Below are positions 43,261 to 55,200 of a stretch of DNA of 64,000 nucleotides, piece by piece. Made by a program: the position numbers and the translations under genes. This stretch comes from Brasenia schreberi (lineage: Eukaryota; Streptophyta; Magnoliopsida; Nymphaeales; Cabombaceae), in assembly GCA_036023115.1 (NCBI GenBank), contig JAYKKT010000090.1, positions 28,479,501 through 28,543,500 of the forward strand. Reading direction: 5' to 3'. The notes below the pieces were generated by a model. The model had not been told where the DNA came from, searched no databases, and saw only the letters and a program-made list of their open reading frames with translations. The first letter of the stretch is position 1. Every line of letters begins with the position of its first letter.

Positions 43261-45260
43261 GTTTAAAAATTAAGACCGTTTAATTTTTCTCTTTGTGTCA
43301 ATTCTGACAGACATATTGTAAAGTTCATTTTTATGTGTTTGTCAAAAATATCAATCAGATGGTCTATTTGAAAAATATACAACAAAGTAACATATAATAC
43401 CAACTGTCAAAACATAAAAAGTAGAATATTCATCTACTGATTTGAAAATAACTCATGGTACTTAAAGCAATTTAAAACATATTTTAAGTATCATTTTTGA
43501 GTTTTTCATCAATTGATCATGTTATTTTAAGAACCACACCAAGGACAAATATATAATTTTCTTTGTTTTTCCTACCACTATAATTTTCTCAAAAATCTAA
43601 GGGCAAATTAGGAATTTTATCATGTTGTTCAGTTTTGTAATTTTTCAAAAAGACTCGAGACACCACAATAAAATGATACTTGGTTTTTAGGTAATATTCG
43701 CGACTCATCAAGGGCAAGACAATAATATTGCCCTTCAGTCCGAATCTATTAATTTTCTTAAAGATAGGAGCAATCTCGTCTTTTAACATAGTGGCAAAAC
43801 TATGAATATACACTCGTCTAGGGTAGGAAATTAATTCAACAATCTAGTATTTCGTAATTTTTATAAACAACCATAGGGTAAATCTATCTTTTTGCCCATT
43901 TGGGAGTAAAATCATCTTTTTACTAAAAAATATATGGATATTTTGCTAGTTTTACTCTGTGACATATTGTTATTTTCAAAACCGGTCAATGGTAGAACAA
44001 ATCTGTTGTCCGAAGCTGTTTTATGGAAACTGTAGCTTCGAAAAACCGTGATTTTCTAGAAATCGCTAGGAGGTTTTTGAAGTCTCGAGAAAAAGGAGAG
44101 AGGGGGAGAAAAAAATGAGAGAAAGAGGGAGAGAGAGGCAAGGGAGAAGAGAGAGGTTAACGACCTCCCTCTTGCCGATGACCCTCCCCTTTACTTTCTA
44201 TCGGAAGGCCTTCTGACGGCCTTGATTCCGAGGTCTTTCTGTCGCCTATCTCATGCCACCGTTGGTAGTTTCGATAGGCCGATTGACCTAAATTTTCTCC
44301 CAAACAAAGGGAGTTATCTCTTTTCTTTTCTTCTTTTATTTTTCTCGTTTCTAAAAACTAACAAGGTGTTTCTTTATATTTGAAGAAGAACAAAAAGATG
44401 AACATGTTTTTTTTTTCAAGGTTTCCCACAATCTACTTTCACATAAAGGATCCTTTTGTTTTTCCTTTTGTATTTTCCTCTAAGTTTCTCGGTATTGAGT
44501 TTACTGTGCTGCTCTGAATTTATAAGGTAGTGTTTGGCTTCATCCTCCCGAATTCTCAGGTTGAGCTTTTCGTTATGGAGCCCTTATCTATTTGTTTTTT
44601 GTAATTGCATCCACGAAAAGCGGTTAGATGGTCGATCTAGCCGTTTTTGTGGATAAGTATGTTGAGAATGACCAGTTTTTCAGCTTTACAAGATCCGTGT
44701 GTAAAAGTGGTGGGGCATTTGCATTGTATTAAGATGTTCCTACATCAACCACATGCTCACTTAAATGATAAAACTGATAGTTATTTTATTCTAATATGTT
44801 AGTTACCCCATAATTATCATGTTTTTGTAACAAAGTTGAAGAATCAAAGTTGGTCCACCATAAGAGATAGTGAACACATTCATTTCTAATGGTGATTTCC
44901 TGTTGTTGCTGCCCGACGATAGTAAATCAGAGGAAGATGATATGCCACGAAGGAATGCCAAGAAATTGAAAGAGCTACTGTCATCGAATGAGGAAGGAAC
45001 CAAGGAGATGACTACAGAACAAAGCTGATAGCTTCATCCCACCTGGTCACCTGTTGTACCTATAGTGTAATTCTGAGAGATATGGAGAATGATCACTGCT
45101 TTAAGAAGGGAAAAGAGCTGGGTTAACCGTCTTCCAAGATATAAGTGTTGAGGATGAAGAATTTAAAGAAACTGAATGTTTCACTATTATTGAGTTTTTG
45201 ACCCAATGCTCATAAAGGTTGCAAACTCTTTGGGTAAAGGATTGTTATGTAATAGTAATT
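43261..45260. other. Repeat-derived DNA, probable 5' part of an L1-type LINE
   Basis: 43.3-44.0 kb is AT-rich with nothing recognised. A purine-rich block at 44.09-44.15 kb, followed by GC-richer pyrimidine-containing sequence, could be the 5' region of the LINE whose ORF1 relic lies at 45.27-45.54 kb. That link is inference. Confidence 0.3.
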
Positions 45261-45267
45261 TACATTA

Positions 45268-45540
45268 GAAATGAATCTTTTGTCGTTATTTTCTCCAATG
45301 ATTCTAATTATGACTTTATTTTGGAAGGTGGGCCATGGTTGATCTAAGATCATTATTTGACTATGAGGAAATGGTCTGCAGATTTTGATCCATCTACGGC
45401 AGCCATTAACCATGTCTTCGTGTGGATTTGACTTCCAGGGCTGCCATTACCTTTGTTACCATGTGTCGTCCCTTAAAATGCATTGGAAACAAGGTTGGCG
45501 AAGCCATTAAGGTGGATATGGCAACCTGTAATCTATAGCT
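45268..45540 (+). pseudogene. L1-type LINE ORF1 relic (DUF4283-like)
   Basis: Translation of the plus strand gives FILEGGPWLI, then a stop, then LTMRKWSADFDPSTAAINHVFVWI, a stop, and LPGLPLPLL, ending with a frameshifted KPLRWIW-like block. This matches the DUF4283 domain of plant L1-type LINE ORF1 proteins (GGPW..., FDP..., VW.R.PGLP). At least three in-frame stops make it dead. Confidence 0.75.
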
Positions 45541-45559
45541 TGTTGGCATATTCCGTCAC

Positions 45560-47036
45560 ACCGACATGGATAACTGCTATGATCTGGCCCGAGCCGATGC
45601 CACATGACAACTTCTTACGTGAGTGTGATTGTGAGCATTAATCAAAGACAATACTAATTAAATTTAACTCAAGTGAAATGCTTAACTTAAATATTTCAAT
45701 ATTTATGATCTAAACAATACGTCCTGTCTAAATGTAAAGTGTAGCTCTATCAGACACCTACTTTGCTCCGTACGTCTTGCAAGTGCTAGTTTGAGGACGA
45801 ACTATAAAATAATAGGGTGAACTCCAAACCATAGTTCATTAAAAAAGTTAAACATCTTTCAACATAATTAATACTAAAAGCATGCATAGTTTCATAATCA
45901 TTTCATAACAAATCACACTTTCATTTATAAATCATGATCTCAAATTCATACCAACACACATCATCAGTTATGATAGTTATAACCCATACTGTATCTGCCC
46001 CAAAGACCATAGGAGTCGTCCGGCCCTCCCTAACGTGACCTTGGTAACCATGTCGACTCTCTTGATTTAGTGCCCGAGAACACACTCTATATTCGTCGCA
46101 AGCCCGAATGCCTCAGGAACTCGCAAGTCTCTAGAGACCCCACAAATCAAACAAATACGACTCATATATTCACACATTGTTACATTTCAAAATAAATACC
46201 AATTTATCACATTCACAATCTCATATCCGGGTCCACAAATATCCAAATCTATATTCACACAAAATTTAAATATCATATTTATACCAACACATGCATATCA
46301 AAACATGCTCTTTATCAACCAATCCGTAAACAAGTTTCACTTCAAAAGCATAACAAATAACCCATAATTGCTAATATCATTAAAACATTTAGTAATCATT
46401 CACATTTAAATCTATCTAAAACAATAAATAACTTCTAACATGGTTTTATAAAAGAATGAAAACCTCCTACCTAAAGGAGCACTAAGATCTAATCCTAAAA
46501 CTGTTCAGCAATACTTATCACCATCAAATACTCCAATTTTAATCTATCATTTAATTACGAGTCTAACGCAATCAACCATGTCTAAATCGGATCCCAAACT
46601 CCCTAAAATCACCCAAAACCCAACTTTGATCCATTTAAGTTGTCCTAAATTTGAACTGTCACCTGGATCCATGTCTCATCCAAACTGGGTGACACAGTAG
46701 GTAGTTCGTGCCCTTGTGTCAACATAGAACCTCAAACTATTGAAACGAGTTATATTTCTCACTCAAAACTCATTCCAAGACCCGACTTAAACTTAACTTA
46801 TTTCTTATACAAAACTTATAACCTCATTCTAACCCGTTTCAGTAGAGAACCATTACTACGCCACACAACACGACACAATATCGTTTCAAGGTGTATTGGA
46901 CACGACACGCTATGTTGGACATGACATGACATGGTAACTAGGGCACGCCTCAAACAGGAATCAATTTCTGGGGATGACCAAGGCTGACAGTTGTCCCCAT
47001 CCGACCACCAGTGTACCCATTCCGGTCTAGCCCAAC
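45560..47036. other. Possible old LTR sequence hosting the Gypsy insertion
   Basis: Contains a block (about 46010-46140) with gene-poor, LTR-like composition; wording such as GCCCGAGAACACACTC and CGCAAGCCCGAATGCCT reminds me of Tekay/Del LTRs. I cannot define its ends. It continues after the Gypsy element at 59483. Confidence 0.3.
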
Positions 47037-47041
47037 ACTGG
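47037..47041. repeat. Left target-site duplication of the Gypsy element
   Basis: ACTGG, repeated exactly at 59483-59487 on the other side of the element. Confidence 0.93.
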
Positions 47042-49232
47042 TGTAAACACCCGAAATTTTTTTCAAATATTTTCAAAAACTCCTAAATTTTGAAGGCCAA
47101 TTTAAAGCCTTTATGAACCTTTAAATTCAAAATCCCCAAATTTTAAAGTTTAGACCTTTTGGGAGATTATTTCAAAATAAAGGTTTTAAATCCAAATAGC
47201 CCATGAGTTTCGAAGTAGGCGGAGACCCAATCCAGGCCTCAATTCTCGGAAAGAAGATAAAGTGTATCAAGATACGGATCAAGTTAAATCAGATTGATTC
47301 CCAAAAGTGGAGAAGATTGAAGCATATCAAGTTCAAATTCAACAACTTATCCAAATGGAAGGTCAAGACCGATCAAATCCAAGTTTGTCCGATGGGGCCA
47401 ACTTGGAACCAAGACTCGAGGCCATGGTCACAAGCTCATTCAATTCTAGAAGATTTCAAGTATAGCTCAAAAGCAAGAGGTGGGAGCCGAATCAAAGAAA
47501 GAAGCGAATTCAAGTGGGTAAAAGTTTAAAGAAATCAGCCCAAACAAAACATGTTGCACATTGTAAGGTTGTTTAAAACCAACCGCATGCTCTAGGGCTA
47601 CACCAAGCCATGGCACCTATACCAGCCCATACGGGCTGGTCCGAATCGACTCAATGAAGAACTACAAGAAGCCGGTTTGGAGCGGATCAAATCCACCAAG
47701 CTAAAGCTCCAACCCGCCCCACAAGAAGCCACTAGAACCAGCCCCCCTTGGCCTATAAAAAGGCCCAAGAGGGGGGGTGGGTTCCATAACTTGCATAACT
47801 TGGAGAAGAGAGAGAGAGAGAGAAGGGAGAGAGAGAGAGACCTTGGGTGGTGTGTGCTAGACTAGGTGCAGAAAATTTCAGCAAAGGAGGGACGTTTTCT
47901 AGTGAAGGGGAAGCTAGGTGAGAGCTTGTAGGAGTTAAGAAGGAAGGCCATCAAGAGGAAGACCGGCTTCATCATTGAAATCCGGTCCTTCGCATCCAAA
48001 ACTCGTGTAAGACCTTTCTTACTTAATCTAAGTTTCATTCCCTTCCATTCAATTCATTAAATGGGGTTGTATTAATGGAGTTTCATCTCCCCCGAGTTGT
48101 AATAATCTAGCTTTGCTGCCATTTCAATTTCGTGGATGAAACACTATACACCCACATGCACGCCAAGTGTTTGCTTTAATGCTTCTCCCTTCCTATATGC
48201 TATATACCCTCTATACTTCTAACCCCCTCTATGTCTAAGTTATAAAGTACTTCCCATTCATTTATATTTCAGCAAATTTGCTTTAAGGGTTGTTGCATTT
48301 TAATTTCGGGTGGGTTATGCATCATTACATTTATAAAACAGAAAATCGGATTTCAGCATCTCTGCATATGTCTGTTTTCGTAATTTTAATTTTGTGATGT
48401 TTACTCCGATTGTCTTGAAATTTGGCACACTGATTCCACACACATTGGGACACTCTGTATAAAATTGGCAAGATTTTAGGGCCGCTCAGCCACGTAATAA
48501 AAGCATATTAAGAACGACCAGATTTCTGCACCACTGTTTGCACAGTCGGATTTTCTGAAACAGAGATTGGGTAAAAGTCCCATATCTCTGTCCACAGGAG
48601 TCCAAATTGGTTGATTTTTGATGCATTGGAAAGCTAACATCCATAGCTTTCCAGCAATATCAAAATCGGAGTTCTGAACAGAGAGATACAGACTCATCTT
48701 TGAGTTTCTGTATTTCTGAAACAGAGCTGTTCCGAGTCAGTGAGGTGGTCTGAGTAGATTATTTGTTTCTGATTCAATACTGCTCCAAATGCAGATTTGA
48801 AAAAGGCTACAGTCTCTCCACACTACCAGCTTTGTCTGGTAAAATTTTGATAATTTTTGGAAGTCTGTAACGCCTTGAAAACTCCCCTAGAAAATAGCTC
48901 TGAAAACAAAATTCTCTGTTTTCAGCAACTTGTGTTTTTCCAAGTATTGAATCCGAGTGCACAAGATTCAACAAATTTTTCAAAGACACTTGTTTATGTA
49001 AAAGGGAATCATGTTTGCTGTAAAATGAAATTCCTAAGCGCTCAACACTGACCCTTGAGCATCGGCTCAAGAAGGTGTGAGTGAAAAGATCCCGCTTGCA
49101 CACAATCGCTTAGAAGTCTTACAAACATTTGCTAGTTTTGAACTAGCTGGCACGCTCGCGCAAGCGTAGGGGTGGAAAGTTTCATTTCAAGTTTGTTTCA
49201 TAAACTTTGAAATGAGAATTTTCATGTCTACA
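47042..49232 (+). repeat. 5' LTR of the Gypsy element (2191 bp)
   Basis: Starts TGTAAACACCCG and ends GTCTACA. A TATA box (CTATAAAA at 47753-47760, inside GGCCTATAAAAAGGCC) is the likely LTR promoter. A (GA)n tract lies at 47808-47840. Open frames inside (for example 47203-47529) are repeated in the 3' LTR and have no protein meaning. Confidence 0.95.
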
Positions 49233-49363
49233 GAAATGGCACGCCCGGTGGGACTCGGGTCTTAAGGAATTTCTAAGCAAATAAGACTCCCAAAAATCTT
49301 TTCAAAGTGTTTTTAACATCGGTAAATTGTGCACGTGTAGGATTTTCAAGGGCCCATAAGATC
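49233..49363 (+). other. Gypsy leader with primer-binding site
   Basis: TGGCACGCCCGGTGGGA begins at 49237, four bases after the LTR. It starts with TGG, as expected for pairing with a tRNA 3' CCA. I cannot assign the tRNA with confidence. Confidence 0.7.
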
Positions 49364-52204
49364 ATGTCAAGTTCGGATGGTTCTTACGAGGTGTCGAGCC
49401 GGGCTTCATGCTCGTCAAGTCAATTTTCGAAAAGATTTTCAAAAACAAATTTCAAAAACAAGAAAGAGTCATTAGAAGAATTGAGGAAAGAATTCGAAGC
49501 AAGAATCGCCGCTCTCAGCCAAGAGGCCGAAGCGGTCGAATCCTGCTCATCCCATGGGAGGCAAACTAGGGCTCGAAAGAAAACAAACAAACCCAGAAAA
49601 CCCAAAGAGACCTCCACCATGGAGGGGGATAGAGAGCTCGAGTCGTTCACATTAAAAGATCGCAAGGCCCTTCAACAACTACTAAGGGGCCAGGCCAAGG
49701 AAAAGAGGTCATATGCCCTATCCGATTTTTTACCTTCCGATTACCAAACGGATAGCGACGATGACATACCGAATTTTCATCGATATGATGGGACGGGGGA
49801 TCCTAGATCTCACCTCCAACTCTTTTCCCGTCGAGCATATAAGAAGAAGAAAGACTCGGCTAAGTGGATCTACTGGTTCCCCCTCTCCCTTAAGGGAACT
49901 GCTTCCAAGTGGCTCGCTTCCTATGACTTGAGCCAGTTTGCCACTTTTGAAGAGTTGGCAAATGGGTTCATGCAAAGATTTTCACACAACGTGGAAGTGA
50001 CCCCCACTTTGAACACCCTAAGGGACACAAAACAAGCCACGAACGAGGATGCTCATGCATTTATCGTTCGATGGAGGTCTTTATTGGGGCAAGTAAGAGA
50101 GCCCATCTCAGAAGGATGTGCCGTGATGCTCATCCTTGAAAATTTCAAACCCGAGCTGAAAATGCTCCTTTCCCTCCATGAAATTTCCACTTTCCACAAA
50201 CTAATCAAGAAGGCTTCCCTATTCGAAGCAAATATGAAAAAGGGGGTCTACGATGACTTGTGGAAAGGCAAAATTTTTTCAAAAACTCGTTTTGAAAAGC
50301 CCGGGACTTACGGGCCAACTACTACGGACAATGGGGCAAAACCCCAAAAAGTTGCAAATGTCCGAGTAGAACCAAGCCCGGCTGGCACTTCAAAATTTGA
50401 ACCGAAGAACAAAAAGGTTCAAAAGTCTTTCGAAAAAAGAGAGTACACCCCGCTGGGGCAGCCCATCACAGAGGTCCTCGACCTCCTGCTCGCCCAGGGA
50501 ATGGTGACACTTCCGGAAATTCCCGAGGGGACACCCCCTAAAGGGAAATTTTTAAACAAGTTTTGCAAGTATCATAGGCTCAAAGGCCATGATACAAATC
50601 ACTGCTACACCCTTTTAAACAAAATAGAGGACTTGATCGAGCAAGGCCGGCTCCAGGTCACCGAGGAACCGGAGCCCGCCCAAGCCGTACTCAAGGAACC
50701 CTTCCCCAACCATGCAAGCACTAGCGGGAAGGACAAGCAGGTATATGCTCTCTCCTCTCATTTGAATGGTTCAGAACATGCATGGCATACGGATCGCACT
50801 ACTTGTCACACACCACTGCTCGTAATAAAAAAAGCCAAACAAGTAGTGATCCGGGGAGCGCTTAGAGTCCCGCTCCCGGCTAGAGCCTTATTAGAGATTC
50901 GAGGTGCTCCCAAGCATCAAACTAGAGCCCACCTAGGAACGAGTCATAGGGAAGGTGTGGACGAGGTCACTAGATCTGGAAGGATCTACCAACCCCCACA
51001 CTTAGCAAAAGATGCTAGCAAGAAAGTGGTCGTTATCCCCGGCCCTTCAAAATCATGCATTCCCAAAGCATCGCATCTCATGGGTAAAAACAATGTGTTA
51101 ATCCCATATGATTTTGAAAATCACCTTGCTAAGATTCCCATAAACATGTCTATCCTAGAACTTATCCAAACATCCCCTAGACATAGACAAGTTTTAGAAA
51201 AGATCTTAGAGAAGGCCAAGGTTAACCCAACCATAACCCCTGAGTCCCTCTCCTTCCTAGTCTCACCCATTTGTGCTAAAACTCCCATTGTGTTTTCGGA
51301 AGAAGAGCTAGAACAACCCTACCAAAACCATAACCAAGCCTTGCATATAGAGGTGGTATTGAATCACCATCCTCTAGACAAGTGTTTGGTTGATGGCGGA
51401 GGAGGTCTAAATATACTTCCACTACACATAGCCTACAAAATAGGAGTCTCCTTGACCTCTCTAAACCCGAGTTCCATCGTGATCACAGGATACGATGGAA
51501 ACGCGTCCAAACCTTTAGGAGTCATAGAGTTACCCATAGAAGTAGGGGGCATGAGTCATTCCGGGGTGTTTCATGTTTTAGACATACACCCCCATTATAA
51601 CCTACTCCTAGGAAGGCCATGGATACACAGCTTGCGGGCTGTGCCATCCACCTTTCATAGGTGTGTAAAAATACCCCTTCAAAACCAAGTTGTGGTAATT
51701 CTAGGAGAGAATCACCCCCAGCTGCAGGGAATACAAAATTTTCCATGCTTATCAGGTGATAAAACCCATGAGCCAAAACTAGATGAACCCTTGGTAGCTC
51801 ATCCCAAACCAAAAGGTATCGTGCACATAAAAGGGCCGCCCAAGGCTAGCCCGCTCAAGATCATCTCAAAACTACCCAAAGTCCTCCCCAAGTCCATAAA
51901 AGTGTTTGAGCATGACATAGACGACACCAAGTTCAAAGGCCATCCGCTTTATAAAACATTTTCAAAATTAAAGAAGCCTTGGAACATGATGTTGAACATG
52001 GGTTATATGCCTTATCAAGGCCTAGGAAGCCAAAACCAAGGTCGTCTTGAACCCATAGTGTCAAACATAAACCAAAACCGGTATGGGATAGGCTACGACC
52101 CATCCATACCACCCGAACCTCCACCCACGACTACTTGGGTCAAGGGTGCCTTAGAGCCTCCTAACACCGAAACCTATGACTTAGACCTCTTATTTAGAGC
52201 CTAA
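49364..52204 (+). CDS. Gypsy gag-protease polyprotein, 946 aa
   Basis: Start chosen at the ATG at 49364 (MSSSDGSYEV); the open frame extends 19 codons further upstream but without an ATG. A retrotransposon gag domain lies around residues 150-290 (WIYWFPLSLKGTASKWLAS, FEELANGFMQRFS, FIVRWRSL). A zinc-knuckle-like CKYHRLKGHDTNHC follows near 420-435. The retropepsin-type aspartic protease is near 675-770, with CLVDGGGGLNILP as the active-site loop and LLLGRPWIH downstream. The C-terminal end has a G-patch-like stretch (NMGYMPYQGLGSQNQGRL). The protein packages element RNA and matures the polyprotein. The frame is uninterrupted. It ends at TAA 52202-52204, while pol continues in the +1 frame. 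Confidence 0.92.
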   Translation: MSSSDGSYEVSSRASCSSSQFSKRFSKTNFKNKKESLEELRKEFEARIAALSQEAEAVESCSSHGRQTRARKKTNKPRKPKETSTMEGDRELESFTLKDRKALQQLLRGQAKEKRSYALSDFLPSDYQTDSDDDIPNFHRYDGTGDPRSHLQLFSRRAYKKKKDSAKWIYWFPLSLKGTASKWLASYDLSQFATFEELANGFMQRFSHNVEVTPTLNTLRDTKQATNEDAHAFIVRWRSLLGQVREPISEGCAVMLILENFKPELKMLLSLHEISTFHKLIKKASLFEANMKKGVYDDLWKGKIFSKTRFEKPGTYGPTTTDNGAKPQKVANVRVEPSPAGTSKFEPKNKKVQKSFEKREYTPLGQPITEVLDLLLAQGMVTLPEIPEGTPPKGKFLNKFCKYHRLKGHDTNHCYTLLNKIEDLIEQGRLQVTEEPEPAQAVLKEPFPNHASTSGKDKQVYALSSHLNGSEHAWHTDRTTCHTPLLVIKKAKQVVIRGALRVPLPARALLEIRGAPKHQTRAHLGTSHREGVDEVTRSGRIYQPPHLAKDASKKVVVIPGPSKSCIPKASHLMGKNNVLIPYDFENHLAKIPINMSILELIQTSPRHRQVLEKILEKAKVNPTITPESLSFLVSPICAKTPIVFSEEELEQPYQNHNQALHIEVVLNHHPLDKCLVDGGGGLNILPLHIAYKIGVSLTSLNPSSIVITGYDGNASKPLGVIELPIEVGGMSHSGVFHVLDIHPHYNLLLGRPWIHSLRAVPSTFHRCVKIPLQNQVVVILGENHPQLQGIQNFPCLSGDKTHEPKLDEPLVAHPKPKGIVHIKGPPKASPLKIISKLPKVLPKSIKVFEHDIDDTKFKGHPLYKTFSKLKKPWNMMLNMGYMPYQGLGSQNQGRLEPIVSNINQNRYGIGYDPSIPPEPPPTTTWVKGALEPPNTETYDLDLLFRA

Positions 52205-55200
52205 TGCATGGTGTTTTCTTTGTAGGTTTGATGGAAGACCCGCCACATCCAAAAACCCAAAAAAATTAGAAATTTGCAAAATCCAAAAACATTTAGAAAG
52301 TTCCCAAAAACCAAAAACAATAGAAAATTTCAAAAATCTCGAAAAGAATGTGATTTACATTTCTCCTCCTTCTATTTGTTTACAAAAAGCCAAAAAAATT
52401 GAAAATTTTGAAAATTTCAAAAAGAATGTGGTTTTTGTTCCTTCCTTATGTTTACAAAAAGCCAAAAAAATTGAAAAATGCGAAAACACCAAAAACAAGG
52501 TTTTATACATTCCATCTCCGAAGAGCAATTTCGAAAAAGCCAAAAAAATTGAAAATCTTGGAAAACCCAAAAACATTGTCTTTGTGAAAAGCCCTAGTCT
52601 TTTGAAAGTGGTGGATGTTCCAAAACCGTGTGCCTTGCCTAGCACTTTCATAGAACCCAAATTCCTCAAGAGCGATCAAAGCGAAGAGGAAGATCCCCTC
52701 GTCCATGAGGAGGACCAAACCTCCGAGCTTCCCGAGTTCCATAGAATCCTTGATTTAGAAAAACCTTCAAATTCCGTAGGAGGGGATTTTGTGGAAGTAA
52801 ATCTAGGGAGTGAGTCTAATCCTAAGCATGTTAAAATAGGCGCATGTTTACATGAGCATGAAAGGACATCATTCATCACATTTCTCAAATCATATGTAGA
52901 TGTGTTTGCATGGACCTACGAAGACATGCCGGGTTTAGACCCAATGGTAGTAGAGCATCGTCTTCCCCTAGAATCAAATGCCAAACCCATAAAGCAAAAG
53001 CTTAGAAAGATTCACCCCGATGTACATGCACAGGTGAAAGAGGGTTTAGAAGATCTTTAAAAGCTGGATTTATAAAACCCATTGCGTACTCAGAATGGCT
53101 TTCAAATATTGTTGTAGTTCGAAAATCCAATGGGAAAATTAGGATTTGCATTGATTTTAGAAATTTGAACAAAGCCACTCCAAAAGACAATTTTCCTCTA
53201 CCAAATATTGATTTGATAGTAGATAGCACTGCAAATCATGAAATGTTTTCTTTCATGGATGGCTATTCGGGTTACAATCAAATTAAGTTAGCACCAAAAG
53301 ATCAGGCAAAAACTGCTTTTACTACACCTTGGGGCACATACTGTTATACAGTTATGCCGTTTGGTTTGAAAAATGCCGGTGCCACATACCAAAGAGCTAT
53401 GACTACTATCTTTCATGACCAAATTCATGAGCTCTTGGAAGTATACGTGGATGACCTTTTGGTGAAATCAAAAACCCGAGTTACTCACATTGAGTCTTTG
53501 CAAAAAGTTTTCGAAAGGCTCAGGCTTTACAAAGTGAAACTAAACCCTCAAAAATGTGTATTCGGGGTAGAATCAGGTAAGCTTTTGGGCTTTATGGTGA
53601 GCCAAAGGGGTATTGAGTAGACCCCTCTAAGTGCCGAGCCATCATAGATATGCCTCCACCATCTAATTTGACCCAAATCCGAAGCCTCCAAGGTCGCCTC
53701 CAAGCCATTAGGAGGTTCATTTCAAATTTAGCAACAAGATGCGAACCTTTCAATAAACTTTTGCGAAAAGGGGTAAAATTTTTGTGGGACGAGGATTGTC
53801 AAAAAGCTTTCGAAAGATTGAAAACTTATTTGGTGAATCCTCCAATTTTGAAACCTCCAAAGCAAGGAAAACCTTTACTTCTTTACATTTCCATACATAC
53901 GAATGCATTGGGTGCTTTATTAGCCCAATATGAGGATGATGGCCACAAAGAGTGTGCCATTTACTATATTTCGAAAACTCTCTTGGCATATGAAAGAAAT
54001 TATCGAGCCATGGAGAAAACGTGCTTGGCATTAGTATGGGCTTGCCAAAAGTTTAGACATTACTTCCTAGATCATGAGATATGGATAGTGTCTAAGCTTG
54101 ATCCGATCAAGCACTTGTTTGAAAAACCTATCCTAACGGGTAGGCTTGGTAAATGACAACTCCTCTTAATGGAATATGACTTGAAATATCACCACCAAAC
54201 CTCCATTAAGGGGCAAGCCCTAGCCGATCATATGGCCGAGTTCCCCTTGGAAGAAACATATCCCATACTTGATGAGATGCCCGATGAAGGCATATTTGCA
54301 AACGATTTTCAAAACCATGTTTTAGCAAACTGTTTTAATGAAAACCAAGTATGGAAAATGTACTTTGATGGGGCACGTAACCAACAAGGGGCAGGTGTTG
54401 GAGTCATTCTCATATCCCCCGAAAAGGGAGAAATACCCATTGCAATTCGTCTAGATTTTGAGTGTTCAAATAATGTGGTTGAATATGAGGCTCTCATACA
54501 AGGCCTAAAAGTCTTGAAAAATCTAGGGGCAGCTTGCATTGAAGTCTTTGGAGACTCTTTACTGGTTGTGAACCAAGTTTTAAAAGTTTGGCAAGTCAAA
54601 CACGAAAAACTCATTCCGTATCATGAGTTGGCCACCAAGTTGGTCGACTCTTTCAAATCATGCACACTCACTCACATAGGGAGAGAGGATAACACCATAG
54701 CGGATGCCCTCTCCTCCTTAGGATCTGCTTTAAGGGTCGATCCCACCTTGGGAACCCGATCCCTAGAGATATGGCACTCACCCGTTCCATCCACGCACGA
54801 TTTAGAGATTTGCCAAAACGACCAAAATCCAAATGATAAACCTTGGTTTTATGACATTAAAAACTTTTTAGAAAACGGAGGATTTCCCGAGTATGCTTCT
54901 TCAAAAGATCAAGCTTTTATTAGAAAAATTTCAACCCGGTATGTAATTTTGGGAGGGGTGCTTTATAAGAAAAGTTTTACGGGCATCTTGTTGCGATGTG
55001 TAGACCTTGAAGAGGCTAGGACCATAATGCACGAGTTCCACGATGGAGAGTGTGGAGGCCATGTTAATGCAAATATGATGGCCATGAAGATACTTAGAGC
55101 TGGGTATTTTTGGTCCACCCTAAGACAAGATTGCCATGATCATGTTAGGAAATGTCATCAATGTCAAATACATGGGCATATCATTCACACCCCATCGTCC

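Noticed and set aside
44803..45003. Ser-rich open frame on the minus strand
   Set aside because: It is antisense to probable LINE DNA and shows no conserved features.
47203..47529. A 108-codon open frame, repeated at 57437-57814
   Set aside because: Both copies lie in the untranslated part of the Gypsy LTRs; the repetition reflects LTR identity, not conservation of a protein.
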